The position numbers and the translations under genes were made by a program. A DNA stretch of 35,897 nt from Deltaproteobacteria bacterium (GTDB lineage Bacteria; Desulfobacterota; Desulfarculia; Adiutricales; Adiutricaceae), in assembly GCA_031278475.1 (NCBI GenBank), contig JAITKK010000092.1, positions 1 to 35,897 of the forward strand. The letters run 5' to 3'. The notes beneath the pieces are model-generated. The model was not told the DNA's origin and made no database searches. It was given only the letters and a program-made list of their open reading frames with translations. Positions 8,542-17,673 of the stretch are shown here, piece by piece. How positions within the stretch are numbered: position 1 is the first letter of the stretch; each line of letters starts with the position of its first letter.

Positions 8542-9567
8542 ATGCGTTTCGCGGAGCGCTATTTCGGCATATTCCATGCCGTCCTGGAGGCCACCAAAAA
8601 GGGCGGCAAGGCCCAGAGTCCGGGAAAGTTGAGGGAGCTAATCACAAGGCTCATGCAGGAGGAGGAGAACCAGCCCCTGCCCCAGGGCTATTCCCAGGCC
8701 GACCGCAGGGAGGCCCTGTGGCCGGTGCTTGTCTGGGCGGACGAAAGGCTCATGACCTACCCCAAGGACAACCCGGCCTGGCACGCCCACAGCCTCCAGA
8801 GGGAGTTTTTGGACACCAACCAGGGCGGGAGCCTCTTCTTCCTGCGCCTTGAGGATTTGCTGGCCCGCAGGGAGGGGGGCCTTCCGACCCGTCGGACCGA
8901 TGATCCGTTGCCCATCGGCCCGGAGCTAAACGCCGAGTCCTTCGATGGGGAGGGGACCCTGGAGGCGGCGGCGGACGAGGCCGTCGAAAAATGGCGGGAT
9001 CCCGGACAGGGCCCAGAGCCCCTCGAGGGGATACTCGACGTGTTCGCCCTGTGCCTGCTCATGGGCTTCCAGGGGCGTTACAGCCAGGGCAAGACCCTCC
9101 CGCCAAGCAAGGTGCCGAGGATGGACCCCCCCCAGCCCGTCCTTTGGAAGGAGCCGGTCGCCATGCCCTTGGGCGGGCCCATTGGCGACCCCGAGGGGGA
9201 ACCCGGCCACCCGCAAGACGACCCTGCCGGAAAAGCCGCGGACGACTTTGGCTATCAGCTCACGGTGGGGGTCCCCTACAGACTGACGGGAAGCTTGGTG
9301 CGGGGCCTCTCGGACGGCCAGCTCCAGGACGAGGAGGGGAGAAGGGCCCTGGCCGAGCTGAGGAGGCTCTCCCAGGAGCAGCTAGCGGCCTGGAGGGAGC
9401 GGGATCTGGCCCCGCCCCCGGTCAAGAAAAGGAAGACCCTGCTCCAGAGGCTCATTGATTTCTTCTGGGAGTACGACTGGGTGCTCCTCTACATTGTGAT
9501 CCCCATCGCGATTTTGGGCTTCCTTTACCTAAGATCCCTGCGGATAATACAGAACCTGCCGTTTTAG
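8542..9567 (+). CDS. tssL: T6SS inner-membrane protein TssL (DotU/IcmH family), short form
   Basis: TssL is the inner-membrane partner of TssM and docks TssK. The 341-residue product has the DotU cytoplasmic hook domain: FAERYFGIFHAVLEA at the start, LVWADERLM near residue 73, FLRLEDLL near residue 97 and ALCLLMGFQGRY near residue 170. A single transmembrane helix lies close to the C-terminus (about 311-331). It ends about ten residues later, so there is no OmpA-like peptidoglycan-binding domain as found in 'evolved' TssL proteins. The region from about 125 to 165 and the segment around residues 190-240 are enriched in Pro and Gly and look like insertions. A terminator-like hairpin follows 10 bases after the stop codon. 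Confidence 0.93.
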   Translation: MRFAERYFGIFHAVLEATKKGGKAQSPGKLRELITRLMQEEENQPLPQGYSQADRREALWPVLVWADERLMTYPKDNPAWHAHSLQREFLDTNQGGSLFFLRLEDLLARREGGLPTRRTDDPLPIGPELNAESFDGEGTLEAAADEAVEKWRDPGQGPEPLEGILDVFALCLLMGFQGRYSQGKTLPPSKVPRMDPPQPVLWKEPVAMPLGGPIGDPEGEPGHPQDDPAGKAADDFGYQLTVGVPYRLTGSLVRGLSDGQLQDEEGRRALAELRRLSQEQLAAWRERDLAPPPVKKRKTLLQRLIDFFWEYDWVLLYIVIPIAILGFLYLRSLRIIQNLPF

Positions 9568-9577
9568 GCGGCTTTTT

Positions 9578-9617
9578 GCGAGGGATTTGCCATGAAAATG
9601 GCATGGCTCGCGTTTTT
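9578..9617 (+). terminator. Terminator-like hairpin after tssL
   Basis: GCGAG (9578-9582) pairs with CTCGC (9607-9611), and GCCAT with ATGGC around a GAAA loop (9589-9602). GTTTTTG follows at once. The structure has an internal loop, so its strength is uncertain. It suggests that tssM is at least partly transcribed from its own promoter. Confidence 0.5.
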
Positions 9618-9750
9618 GTGGAAAGTCCTTGCGCTTTTTGGAGGGTGCTTGGAAAAGGCCTAAAAAACTTTGTTGCGGAATGTTACGGAATTATGGCATT
9701 CGGAAGCTGGCATCCGATATTTAGGATTTGACATTTAGTGCTTGGTATCC

Positions 9751-9792
9751 GGCATTTGGTATTTGGCATTTGGTATTTGGCATTTGAAATTT
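9751..9792. repeat. 14-bp tandem repeat before tssM (3 units)
   Basis: The 467-base spacer 9568-10034 has no credible gene. Three 14-base units lie in tandem: two identical copies of GGCATTTGGTATTT and one GGCATTTGAAATTT. Further GGCATTTG-like pieces occur up to 9993. The core CATTTG recurs in the 14-bp array at 17357-17426. Confidence 0.8.
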
Positions 9793-9932
9793 GCAAATTG
9801 TTCGGGCACAGTCGGAATTTGGGAAAGGCCAAGGCCGGATTCCAAAATCCGGGCCAAAAAGCCGGGCGTTTTAACATTCGCCCTGGCATTTGTCTTTGTT
9901 TGCGCTCATTTTGTCGTTCTTTGTTTTAGTAA

Positions 9933-9961
9933 TTGGATTTCATTATGGGATTTGTTAGATA
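9933..9961 (+). promoter_or_regulatory. Candidate sigma70 promoter for tssM
   Basis: TTGGAT (9933-9938) and TAGATA (9956-9961) are separated by 17 bases. The region is AT-rich and follows the terminator-like hairpin after tssL, so an internal promoter for tssM is plausible. Confidence 0.4.
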
Positions 9962-10034
9962 ATCAGGCATTTGCAGGCATCCTCGGCATTTGGCTTTGGC
10001 CTTTGCCCTAACCCGCCAGGGTCTTTTCAGGATC

Positions 10035-13000
10035 GTGGCAAACCCGCGAAAACGGCTGCTTTTGAAAAAGTTCCTCTTCATAATCCTGTTGATGGTGCTC
10101 GCCTTCGTCTCGGCGGTGATACTGCTGGGTGTTGCCTGGTACTTCCAGTGGCCGGCCTGGGTTGCGTTGCTGGGGCCCGTGGTCTTCCTTGTGATCCCGC
10201 TTTTCTGGTGGCTCCTCACCCTCGGGTTCCAGGCAATCGCGCGCCGGAAATTCTCCAAGGCGGTGGTGTCGGCCGAGAAGGTGGTCGATCGGGAGGCCCT
10301 GAGCGCCAGCATCCTGGAGCAGGACTGGGACCGGGGGCTCCTCTCGCTGCGCTCGGTAAGGCCCAAGAAGGGAAGGGACCTAAGGCACGACGCGGACTGG
10401 TTCCTGTTCTTGGAGCCGACGAGGAAAGGCAAGGAGAGCTATCTGCAGTCCTCCGGGACGGTCGCCGACTTTTTGGACATGGGAAGCTCGGGCGACACCC
10501 GCAGGGCCGGGGCGGGTTTTAACTGGTATCTCTCGGGCGACAGCGTCCTTTTGGAGCCCCAGGGCTTCCTGAGCATCTCCGAGCCCCCGATGCCTCTCAC
10601 TGGGGCCGCTTCCGGCGTGGGCCTTCCCAAGGGCCCGGGATCCAAAGGCCCGCAGGAGCTGCGGCCCGGGGTGGCCCCGGTGGGAGGGCCGCCCCCCCCG
10701 GAGGCGGCCCTCCCGCTGCAATCTGGCTCGCAGGCGGCGGCGCAGCCGCATCCCACCCTTCCAAGGGAAAGGGACATCCTCCAAGAGAGCCAGGACTGGG
10801 AGGCGTTCCTCAAGCTTCTTGCGAAGACCGGAAGGAAGAAGGCCCTTAACGGCATCGTGCTAACCATCCCCGGGGAGCTTCTTCTGAGGGAAAGGGAGGC
10901 AGAGCTCCTGGACCTGAGCGTGCGCACCCGCAAGCTCTTGGACAGGCTTGTGAAAGAGACCGACAACCAGGCGCCCTGCTACATAATGCTCACCGGCCTC
11001 GCCCCCTTCAGGGGGCTCCCAGAGGCCGTGTCAAGGCTCGAGGGCAAGGGCCCGGTGGGGCTGCTTCTCGACAAGGGCGAGGAAGGGGCCATCCCGGCGA
11101 GGCTCTCGGCGGAGCTGGGGGATGTGTTCAAGAACGGGTTGCTGGACGAACTGGGCGGCCCCCCCGATGCCCTGTCGCCCCTGTTGATGGCGCCCAGGTC
11201 CCTAAGGAGGCTGGAGAGGCCGCTTACGGTGTATCTTGGGGGGCTGTCAATCGAGTCGCCGTTCACCCCGCCACCCAGGGTAAGGGGCGTGTTCCTGGAC
11301 GCCGGGGGCGCAAGGCCCCAGCCCCAGGATCCGAACGCGCCGGCGGAAGATAACCTCGCCTACAGCGGGTTCCTGAAGGGGGTGCTGCCTGCCAACGCGG
11401 ACCTGTCCCAGCGGCTGAACCTCCCGGGAAGCACGAGGCAAAAGCGCATAGTGCTGATATGCGCGGCATTCTATCTCCTGGCCTTGGCCGTGGGGCTGCT
11501 CTTTTACAAGAACGTGGTCTACCACAGGGACATTTCCTCTGTGAGCCAGGGCTTCAGGGAAGGGGAAAGGGCCTTCTACGACCCGGAGGCCTCGGGCCAG
11601 GACTCGGTGTTCCAGGCAAACGCCCTCAGCTACCTGTTGTCCGAGCTGGAGGCGGAAAAGGGCAGGCACCTCATAAGGGGGGTCGGCCCCGACAGGGCCA
11701 ACACCTTCATCGATGACGTGGAAACCGACTTCCAGAAGAGCTTCGAGAGGGCCCTGAAGCAGCTGATTATGGCCTTGGGGCAGCAGTTAAAGGAGGTCCC
11801 GGACCAGAACTCCGTCGAGTACGCCATCACCCTGAGGCAGATACTCTGGCTGCTGTCGGTCTTCAACAAGAAGGTGAAGGGGGAGGATTACGCCCGGCTC
11901 GATGCGAGCTTCCCGCTTCTGCCGGCCAGCTTCCACGGGCCCACCGAGCAGTACTGGGAGACGGGTTTCTGCCAGCTGTTGATGGAGTACCTCAAGCGGG
12001 GCGAGACCGACAGATTGGGATACGTCCCCTTGACCGAGCTCACCCACTCCCTTGAGCTGGCGGTGGGCATGAACGAAGACAACGGCATGAACTGGCTCAC
12101 CAGCTGGGCATCCAACCTCCCGGAGCTCCGCGGCATCAAGGTGAGCGACTTCTGGGACCAGTTCGGGAGCCCGGATACCATGCGCGACATCATCCCGAAA
12201 GGGGCGGTCACGGAGGTGCCCGGGGTCTATACCCTGAAGGGGAGGGCCGCCATAATGGACGCGCTCGCCGAGCTGAGGGAGGTCTATAAGTCCGATTCAG
12301 CGGTCTTCGCCCAGCACTTCCAGGACTACCAGGCAAACTACGACAGCGCCTACCTCGCCACCTGGGGCGGCTTCTACGCCTCTTTCGTGAAGGTGGCCGA
12401 CAACGTGCTCCGCTACGAGGGCATAGAGGGCCTCTACGCCGAAAGGCGCAGGGGCGGTCACGGCCCCTACGGGCGCTTCCTCAGCACCTTGGCGGCAAAC
12501 CTGAAGCCCTTCCTGTCCGAGCGGCAGAGCGATTTGTTCCTCAACAACGTGGAGCTGGACATGGCGGTGGGGGTCTGGAACAGGGCAAGGGTGGGGCTCC
12601 TGAACGCGAGGGAGATGCCCACGAGAAAAAGGCTGGGCACCTACGGCCAGGTGATAGACAGCCTCAAGGGGAGCATCCAGGACGTGTACTACCGCACCGA
12701 GTTCGTGGAGCGTGTCTACCAGGCGGAGATGGCCATAAGCAAGTACAACACGGCCGAAGGCGACATAGTGACGCTGCTCTACGAGCACCCCGACCAGGCG
12801 ATGAGGCTCGCCGCCATCTTCTTCGCGGGCGGGGCGATGCTACCGTCCCCGGCCATGGATCCTACCACGGGGGGCAAGGACCCCATGGGGATGCCAGGGC
12901 CCGGGCGGGACCCCGCTCTGGCCCCGGAAGTGGACATCCTGAGGGCGGGCGGGGCCTTCGGCACGGCGGAGGAGGCCCTGAGCGAATACGCCCAGAACAT

Positions 13001-13802
13001 CTACAGGAACCCGGACGGCACCCCGGCGGAGGATCTGTTCATAGCCTTGGCCGGCAACACGCTAAAGAACCTCAGGAGTTTCCTGGCCCAGACCTCCGCC
13101 CGGACACTTAACGCCAGCTGGGAGTCGGATGTGTACATGCCCACGCATTTCCTCCCGCCCGACGAGGCCGCGGAGCGGCTCTTCGGCCCGGACGGGCTTA
13201 TAATGAAGTTCGTCGAAGGCCCGGCCGCGCCCTTCATCGAGAACAGGGGCATGGCGGGCTACGCCCCCCGCAAGTGGGGGACGGAGACCTTCCCGGTCAC
13301 CAGGGACTTCCTCGCCATGGCATCCATGGCCTCCTCCGAGAACCTGAGGCAGCCATTCCTCGATAGCTACCCGGTGACGCTCACACTTACCGGGGCGGTT
13401 GTGGACCAAGGCGCCAAGGAGAAGCCGGAGAGAACGACTTTGTACATGAAGTCCGGGGCGGATGTGACAACCATTGTCAGCTACAACTACCCCGTCACCC
13501 AGTCCTTCTCCTGGAAGCCCCTGGAAAAGGGCGAGACAGGCATAGAGATAAGCTTCCCCAGCCTGTCGCTTTTCGTCCACTACGACACGGAGCAGGGTTT
13601 CCCCACCTTCCTCAACGACATAGCCGCCTCGGGTTTCTCCTTCACGCCCGCTGATTTCCCCGACCACAAGGAGCAGCTGGAGGCCATGGGCATCACCAGG
13701 ATTAGGGTCCTGGTGCAGGCCGACGGCTCCTACCCGGTGATATCCTTCCTGAGCCTCTCGCAGGCGACCATTCCCAAGAGCATCATCCTCGGTGGCGGCT
13801 GA
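10035..13802 (+). CDS. tssM: T6SS inner-membrane/periplasmic protein TssM (IcmF family) with degenerate Walker motifs
   Basis: TssM spans the inner membrane and periplasm and contacts TssJ and TssL. From the GTG at 10035 the product is 1255 residues. Two transmembrane helices (about 13-36 and 39-57) come first, then a cytoplasmic domain, a third helix near 470-492, and a large periplasmic part to the end. The cytoplasmic nucleotide-binding site looks degraded. Where the family has GxxGxGKT there is LEPTRKGKES (about residues 123-132), and the Walker B LIDTAG region reads LLEPQG, without the Asp. A Pro/Gly-rich insert follows (about 195-245). The start is uncertain: the frame opens with TTG at 9990, but that segment belongs to the CATTTG repeat region. 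The stop overlaps the next start (TGATG), indicating translational coupling. Confidence 0.9.
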   Translation: MANPRKRLLLKKFLFIILLMVLAFVSAVILLGVAWYFQWPAWVALLGPVVFLVIPLFWWLLTLGFQAIARRKFSKAVVSAEKVVDREALSASILEQDWDRGLLSLRSVRPKKGRDLRHDADWFLFLEPTRKGKESYLQSSGTVADFLDMGSSGDTRRAGAGFNWYLSGDSVLLEPQGFLSISEPPMPLTGAASGVGLPKGPGSKGPQELRPGVAPVGGPPPPEAALPLQSGSQAAAQPHPTLPRERDILQESQDWEAFLKLLAKTGRKKALNGIVLTIPGELLLREREAELLDLSVRTRKLLDRLVKETDNQAPCYIMLTGLAPFRGLPEAVSRLEGKGPVGLLLDKGEEGAIPARLSAELGDVFKNGLLDELGGPPDALSPLLMAPRSLRRLERPLTVYLGGLSIESPFTPPPRVRGVFLDAGGARPQPQDPNAPAEDNLAYSGFLKGVLPANADLSQRLNLPGSTRQKRIVLICAAFYLLALAVGLLFYKNVVYHRDISSVSQGFREGERAFYDPEASGQDSVFQANALSYLLSELEAEKGRHLIRGVGPDRANTFIDDVETDFQKSFERALKQLIMALGQQLKEVPDQNSVEYAITLRQILWLLSVFNKKVKGEDYARLDASFPLLPASFHGPTEQYWETGFCQLLMEYLKRGETDRLGYVPLTELTHSLELAVGMNEDNGMNWLTSWASNLPELRGIKVSDFWDQFGSPDTMRDIIPKGAVTEVPGVYTLKGRAAIMDALAELREVYKSDSAVFAQHFQDYQANYDSAYLATWGGFYASFVKVADNVLRYEGIEGLYAERRRGGHGPYGRFLSTLAANLKPFLSERQSDLFLNNVELDMAVGVWNRARVGLLNAREMPTRKRLGTYGQVIDSLKGSIQDVYYRTEFVERVYQAEMAISKYNTAEGDIVTLLYEHPDQAMRLAAIFFAGGAMLPSPAMDPTTGGKDPMGMPGPGRDPALAPEVDILRAGGAFGTAEEALSEYAQNIYRNPDGTPAEDLFIALAGNTLKNLRSFLAQTSARTLNASWESDVYMPTHFLPPDEAAERLFGPDGLIMKFVEGPAAPFIENRGMAGYAPRKWGTETFPVTRDFLAMASMASSENLRQPFLDSYPVTLTLTGAVVDQGAKEKPERTTLYMKSGADVTTIVSYNYPVTQSFSWKPLEKGETGIEISFPSLSLFVHYDTEQGFPTFLNDIAASGFSFTPADFPDHKEQLEAMGITRIRVLVQADGSYPVISFLSLSQATIPKSIILGGG

Positions 13803-16800
13803 TGTCGAGAAGGACCAGGTACATATTGCTCTTCGTGCTGGTGGGATTCGGGGTGGTCGCGTACTTCATCTACCTCAAGATGGGCCCTGTCCCCGAAAGG
13901 GTGGTGGAGACACCGATCGCCCCGCTGCCACCGCCCTTGGTGCTCCGTCCCGACGAGTTTTTGACCGAGCCCGAGGAAGACGAGCTGGCGAGCTATGGGG
14001 CCTGCCCCAACGCCATGGAGCAGTCCTTCTCCGGCACCGGCAGGTTCGGGGAGCTCACCGGGCACTACGACTCGAAAGGCCGCTACGTGTTCTTCATGGT
14101 CCTTGAAGGGACCACCGGGTTCATACGCGCCTACGAGGACATCCAGCGCCGCTCGCGCAACGTGACCTTCCTGGACTTCAAGGGCGATCTCCGCATGCGC
14201 CAGTCCCAGCTGGTGCCCCTCCCGCAGGGCCCTGTGAGCCGGGTGCGCCTTGGCACCCACAGGGGCTTCCTGCGGGTTAGCTTCAACTACCAGAGCTCAA
14301 AGGTCCCAAAGATTGTGCACATCGAGCTGCGCTGCGGCTTTGGCAAGGTTGCCATCCGGCTCACCTTCGACCAGGTGACGCCCCCGCCCATGCATCCCGA
14401 GTACAGCAGGAATTCAGGAGCCCCAGGGCAGGCACCCGCGCCTCTCGCCGCCCCGGCCACCCAGTCCGCACCCGCAGGGCCGCCCCCTCCGCCCATAGGC
14501 ACGGGCGGACCCTTGGACACCCCGGCCGAGGCAGCCGCTGCCGCGAAAGCGGCCCAGACAACCCCTGGCGTAAAGACCGAGCCCCTGCCGGTACCAGGGC
14601 CGGGCGGGGCCAAGCGTTCCAACAACCCCGGTACAAACAATCCAACAAGCGCTCCAGCAACCGCTCCAGCAACCGCTAATCCCGGTACAGATAATCCAGG
14701 AAGCGCTAATCCCGGGACAGATAATCCAACAACCGCTCCAGCAACCGCTAATCCCGGAACAGATAATCCAGGAAGCGCTAATCCCGGAACAGACAATCCA
14801 GGAAGCGCCAATCCCGGTTCAAACAATCCAGGAAGCGCTAATCCCGGGACAGATAATCCAGGAAGCGGTAATCCCGGGACAGACAATCCAGGAAACCCTA
14901 ATCCCGGTACAATCAATCCAGGTAGCGCTAATCCCGGGACAGATCATCCAGGAAGCGGTAATCCCGGGACAGATAATCCAGGAAGCGGCAATCCCGGGAC
15001 AAACAATCCAGGAAGCGCCAATCCCGGTTCAAACAACCCAGGAAGCGGTAATCCCGGGACAAACAACCCAGGAAGCGGTAATCCCAGTTCAAACAACCCA
15101 GGAAATCCTAATCCCGGAAGAGGAGCGGCCAAGAACTTGCCGCAGGATCCCTACGGGCTTGCGGGCTACTCCCCCTGCCAGGGCGAGGGGGCGGGCTTGG
15201 GTAGCTTCGGGAACTTTGAGGAGGGGGTCGACTTCGAGGGCAGGCTGGTATTCATAAGCACGCTGGACGGTGCCTTGGGATCCTTCGTGACCGACCAATC
15301 CTTGGGCGGTTCCGGGCAGCATGCCAGCTACATCGACTTCAGCGGCAGCTTCCGGGGTCCCAGAGGTGGGCAGAATTTCCCGGCCGAAAGCCTTGTAAGG
15401 TCGGTCCGTTTTGGCGACCACAGGGGTTTTACCCGCATGAGCTTCACCTATCGCGGGTCCAAGGGCCCCGAGGCCGTGCGGGCGGAGGTTCTATGCAAGG
15501 AGCGGTCCGTGGCCGTCAGGCTCAGCCTGACGGGCGAGGGCTACGAGCCCACCCCCGATGACATAGAGGCAATAATAGCCCGGGTAAGGGGCCCTGAGCC
15601 GGTTTCAAGCGTGCCGCCCAAGGTGGAAGGCGCCCTTGGTCCCATTGCGGAAGGGGGCACGGTCCAGGCTGGGCTTCCTGCGGATCCGAGTGCGGCTGTC
15701 CCCATGATTGCCCCGATACCGGCACCCGATCCCGCGGCTCGTACGCCTTCCGCTGGCACAGCCCAGGCACCCGCGGGCACAACCGGAGCCCCTGCGACAG
15801 GCCTTCCAGCCGAAGCGTCCGGGGAAGGCCAGCCAGTCGCGGAGGCGGTGCTTCCACATGCGGAGGGCCCTGCGGGAAGCGCACTGACGACCGGGATAAT
15901 GGACGCAACAGTTCAGCCGCCCGCTGAAGTGCCAACCGAGGTCCCCAAAGAGCCCGAAGCAGCCGCCGCGCCAGAGCAGGCCGCCGCGTCAGAGCAGGCA
16001 GCCGCGCCAGAGCAGGCTCCTGCGCCCGAGCAGGCGGCAGAAGCCCCGCAGGCGGCCGCAGCCGGGTCAGAGCCTTCTGGCATCCCCGATCTTCCGGGTT
16101 ACTCCAAATGCGAGACCAAGAGGGGGCCAGGCCAAGGGAGGTTCGGGGCCTTTACGACCCGTTTGGTGGGGTACAACACCTACATTGCCGAGATCCCGTT
16201 CACGGGTACCATTGGGAAGGTCACCATCCTCAACCTTAAAAGGAAGTCTGCCACAAGAAGCGTTACCTACGTGGACTTCCAGGGCTCCTTCACTTCGCGG
16301 CAGAGCGAACTAAGAGACGGCTTGGGTCCTGTCTCCAACATGAAATACGGCAAGCACCGCAGCTTCGCCCGTATAAGTTTCAACTTCCATAACGAACTAG
16401 CGCCTGGTTCCGCAACGACGGAAATCTTTTGCAAGCCCGGTTACATGGCAATCAAGGTCTCTATGGACATGCCTGACTGGAGGGGCGGGAAGGCGGCGGC
16501 CGCCGCGGGCATAAAAACCGGTACAAGCCCGGAGCCCCAGCCTCCCGTTCCGGAAGCCAATGCCCCTGAAGGCGCAAGCGGCGGCACCCCTGGGGTAGCC
16601 CAAGATGCCAACCAAGCCCAGGATGGAACGGTTCAGGAAGGAACCAACCCTGATGTGCCCCTTGAAGGTGAGCCCGCCCCTTCAGGCGGTGAGGAAAGCG
16701 AAAAGCCGACAAGTGATGCCAGCGTGAATACGAAACCTGACTTCAACCTCAGAAATTACGGCCCCTGCGAGGGGGCAGAGCCAGGGCATGGCACCATAGG

Positions 16801-17128
16801 CAATATCTGGACCCAGTTGGACGGAAGGAACAGGCTGGTATTCGTGCTCCCCATAGACGGCACCTTCGGGCCAGTGGCTATCGCAACCAATCTCGAGGAC
16901 AAGGAGAACCCGCACAGCGTCATAAGCTTCAAGGGCGACTTTGCCATTAGTGTTTCGGAAAAGCGGGTGAACGAGTCACCTATAAGCCATATAGAGCTTG
17001 CCAAGAAGCAGGATGCGGCGGAGATGTTGGTAGCCTACACGCCCGGGATCACGTCACGGGAGGTCATCTCCGAGTTTTACTGCAAAGAGGGGGCCATGGC
17101 CGCAAGGCTCACCATGGATGCCAGATAA
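13802..17128 (+). CDS. Membrane-anchored protein with four copies of a two-cysteine domain, coupled to tssM
   Basis: I do not recognise this 1108-residue protein as a named T6SS part. One N-terminal transmembrane helix (about residues 7-26, after MSRRTR) anchors it with the rest in the periplasm. Four divergent copies of a domain of about 120 residues follow, at roughly 65-190, 455-575, 766-885 and 985-1108. Each opens with YxxC and closes with a Cys followed by a pattern like GxxAxRL (for example CKEGAMAARLTM). Inside are a strand like VTYVDFQGSF and then a GxHRxFxRxSF-like strand. The two Cys per domain suggest a disulfide. The fold loosely recalls AMIN domains, which bind cell wall, but this is inference. 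Pro/Asn/Gly and Pro/Ala/Glu linkers join the domains. The ATG overlaps the tssM stop by one base, so it is probably made with TssM. Confidence 0.75.
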   Translation: MSRRTRYILLFVLVGFGVVAYFIYLKMGPVPERVVETPIAPLPPPLVLRPDEFLTEPEEDELASYGACPNAMEQSFSGTGRFGELTGHYDSKGRYVFFMVLEGTTGFIRAYEDIQRRSRNVTFLDFKGDLRMRQSQLVPLPQGPVSRVRLGTHRGFLRVSFNYQSSKVPKIVHIELRCGFGKVAIRLTFDQVTPPPMHPEYSRNSGAPGQAPAPLAAPATQSAPAGPPPPPIGTGGPLDTPAEAAAAAKAAQTTPGVKTEPLPVPGPGGAKRSNNPGTNNPTSAPATAPATANPGTDNPGSANPGTDNPTTAPATANPGTDNPGSANPGTDNPGSANPGSNNPGSANPGTDNPGSGNPGTDNPGNPNPGTINPGSANPGTDHPGSGNPGTDNPGSGNPGTNNPGSANPGSNNPGSGNPGTNNPGSGNPSSNNPGNPNPGRGAAKNLPQDPYGLAGYSPCQGEGAGLGSFGNFEEGVDFEGRLVFISTLDGALGSFVTDQSLGGSGQHASYIDFSGSFRGPRGGQNFPAESLVRSVRFGDHRGFTRMSFTYRGSKGPEAVRAEVLCKERSVAVRLSLTGEGYEPTPDDIEAIIARVRGPEPVSSVPPKVEGALGPIAEGGTVQAGLPADPSAAVPMIAPIPAPDPAARTPSAGTAQAPAGTTGAPATGLPAEASGEGQPVAEAVLPHAEGPAGSALTTGIMDATVQPPAEVPTEVPKEPEAAAAPEQAAASEQAAAPEQAPAPEQAAEAPQAAAAGSEPSGIPDLPGYSKCETKRGPGQGRFGAFTTRLVGYNTYIAEIPFTGTIGKVTILNLKRKSATRSVTYVDFQGSFTSRQSELRDGLGPVSNMKYGKHRSFARISFNFHNELAPGSATTEIFCKPGYMAIKVSMDMPDWRGGKAAAAAGIKTGTSPEPQPPVPEANAPEGASGGTPGVAQDANQAQDGTVQEGTNPDVPLEGEPAPSGGEESEKPTSDASVNTKPDFNLRNYGPCEGAEPGHGTIGNIWTQLDGRNRLVFVLPIDGTFGPVAIATNLEDKENPHSVISFKGDFAISVSEKRVNESPISHIELAKKQDAAEMLVAYTPGITSREVISEFYCKEGAMAARLTMDAR
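14621..15117 (+). repeat. Coding tandem repeat, Asn-Pro-Gly-rich linker
   Basis: About 500 bases of in-frame repeats, mostly 30-base units encoding decapeptides such as NPGTDNPGSA, with shorter and degenerate units at the start. They form the flexible linker between the first and second cysteine domains. The units are so alike that length variation between strains is expected. The base composition is distinctly more AT-rich than the flanking coding sequence. Confidence 0.9.
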
Positions 17129-17673
17129 AAGACCTTGGCAAGGGGTTTAATGTCTAAAATCAGACGAAATTATTGGATAAACCGTAAAATCTAAAATGCT
17201 TGCGAAGTCTTGCCGGTATGCAAAAGAGCTTCCTTGGAAATTGCTCGCAACATTTTAAGTCATCCAAGTATAATCCACTCCAATTATCCATAATTATATG
17301 GATGAGGGCACAAACGCCTTGTCCATTTACGCATGTCAAATGACAGTGATAACAACGTTATTTGATCAGTGTCATTTGAGCTGTGTCATTTGAGCGATGT
17401 CATTTGACCAGTGTCATTTGGGCAGTGTATTCCGTCAAGGGTTGCGATAATTCGCAATTATTTGCGATTATTTGAATACACTTTTGACTATTACATTTTT
17501 TTTTATTATCGTGGTTGTTGGTTTTTGCCAAAAGACCAATAATCTGCTGCGTGAATCTTTCAACGCCAATACAATTTGCAATTTGCATTTTGCATCTTGC
17601 ATCTTGGATTTTGCATCTTGGCTTGATTGATTTGAAAAGGCTTTTGTCCGCACCATTCCAATGCCTTTTGGCC
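17129..17673. other. Spacer between the T6SS locus and hisD (convergent genes)
   Basis: There is no credible gene here. The stretch lies between two convergent genes and is AT-rich. It contains a perfect hairpin, ATCCATA-ATTA-TATGGAT (17286-17303), the 14-bp array at 17357-17426, and degenerate TTGCATCTTGG-type repeats around 17575-17625. I see no strong intrinsic terminator for either flanking gene. Confidence 0.6.
17357..17426. repeat. 14-bp direct repeats with CATTTG core (5 units)
   Basis: Five head-to-tail 14-base units: GTTATTTGATCAGT (degenerate), GTCATTTGAGCTGT, GTCATTTGAGCGAT, GTCATTTGACCAGT and GTCATTTGGGCAGT. An inverted copy of the core, GTCAAATGAC, lies just upstream (17335-17344). 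The regular spacing and variable last four bases look iteron-like, but no replication gene is near. Confidence 0.85.

Noticed and set aside
14621-15117. Possible CRISPR array
   Set aside because: The 30-base units are contiguous, lack unique spacers and are in frame inside a coding sequence.
14287-15132. Minus-strand Gly-Leu-Pro-rich frames
   Set aside because: They are mirror images of the coding repeat on the plus strand, with no start signal or family match.
17357-17426. Replication-origin iterons
   Set aside because: The 14-bp direct repeats resemble iterons, but there is no rep or dnaA gene and no DnaA-box cluster nearby.
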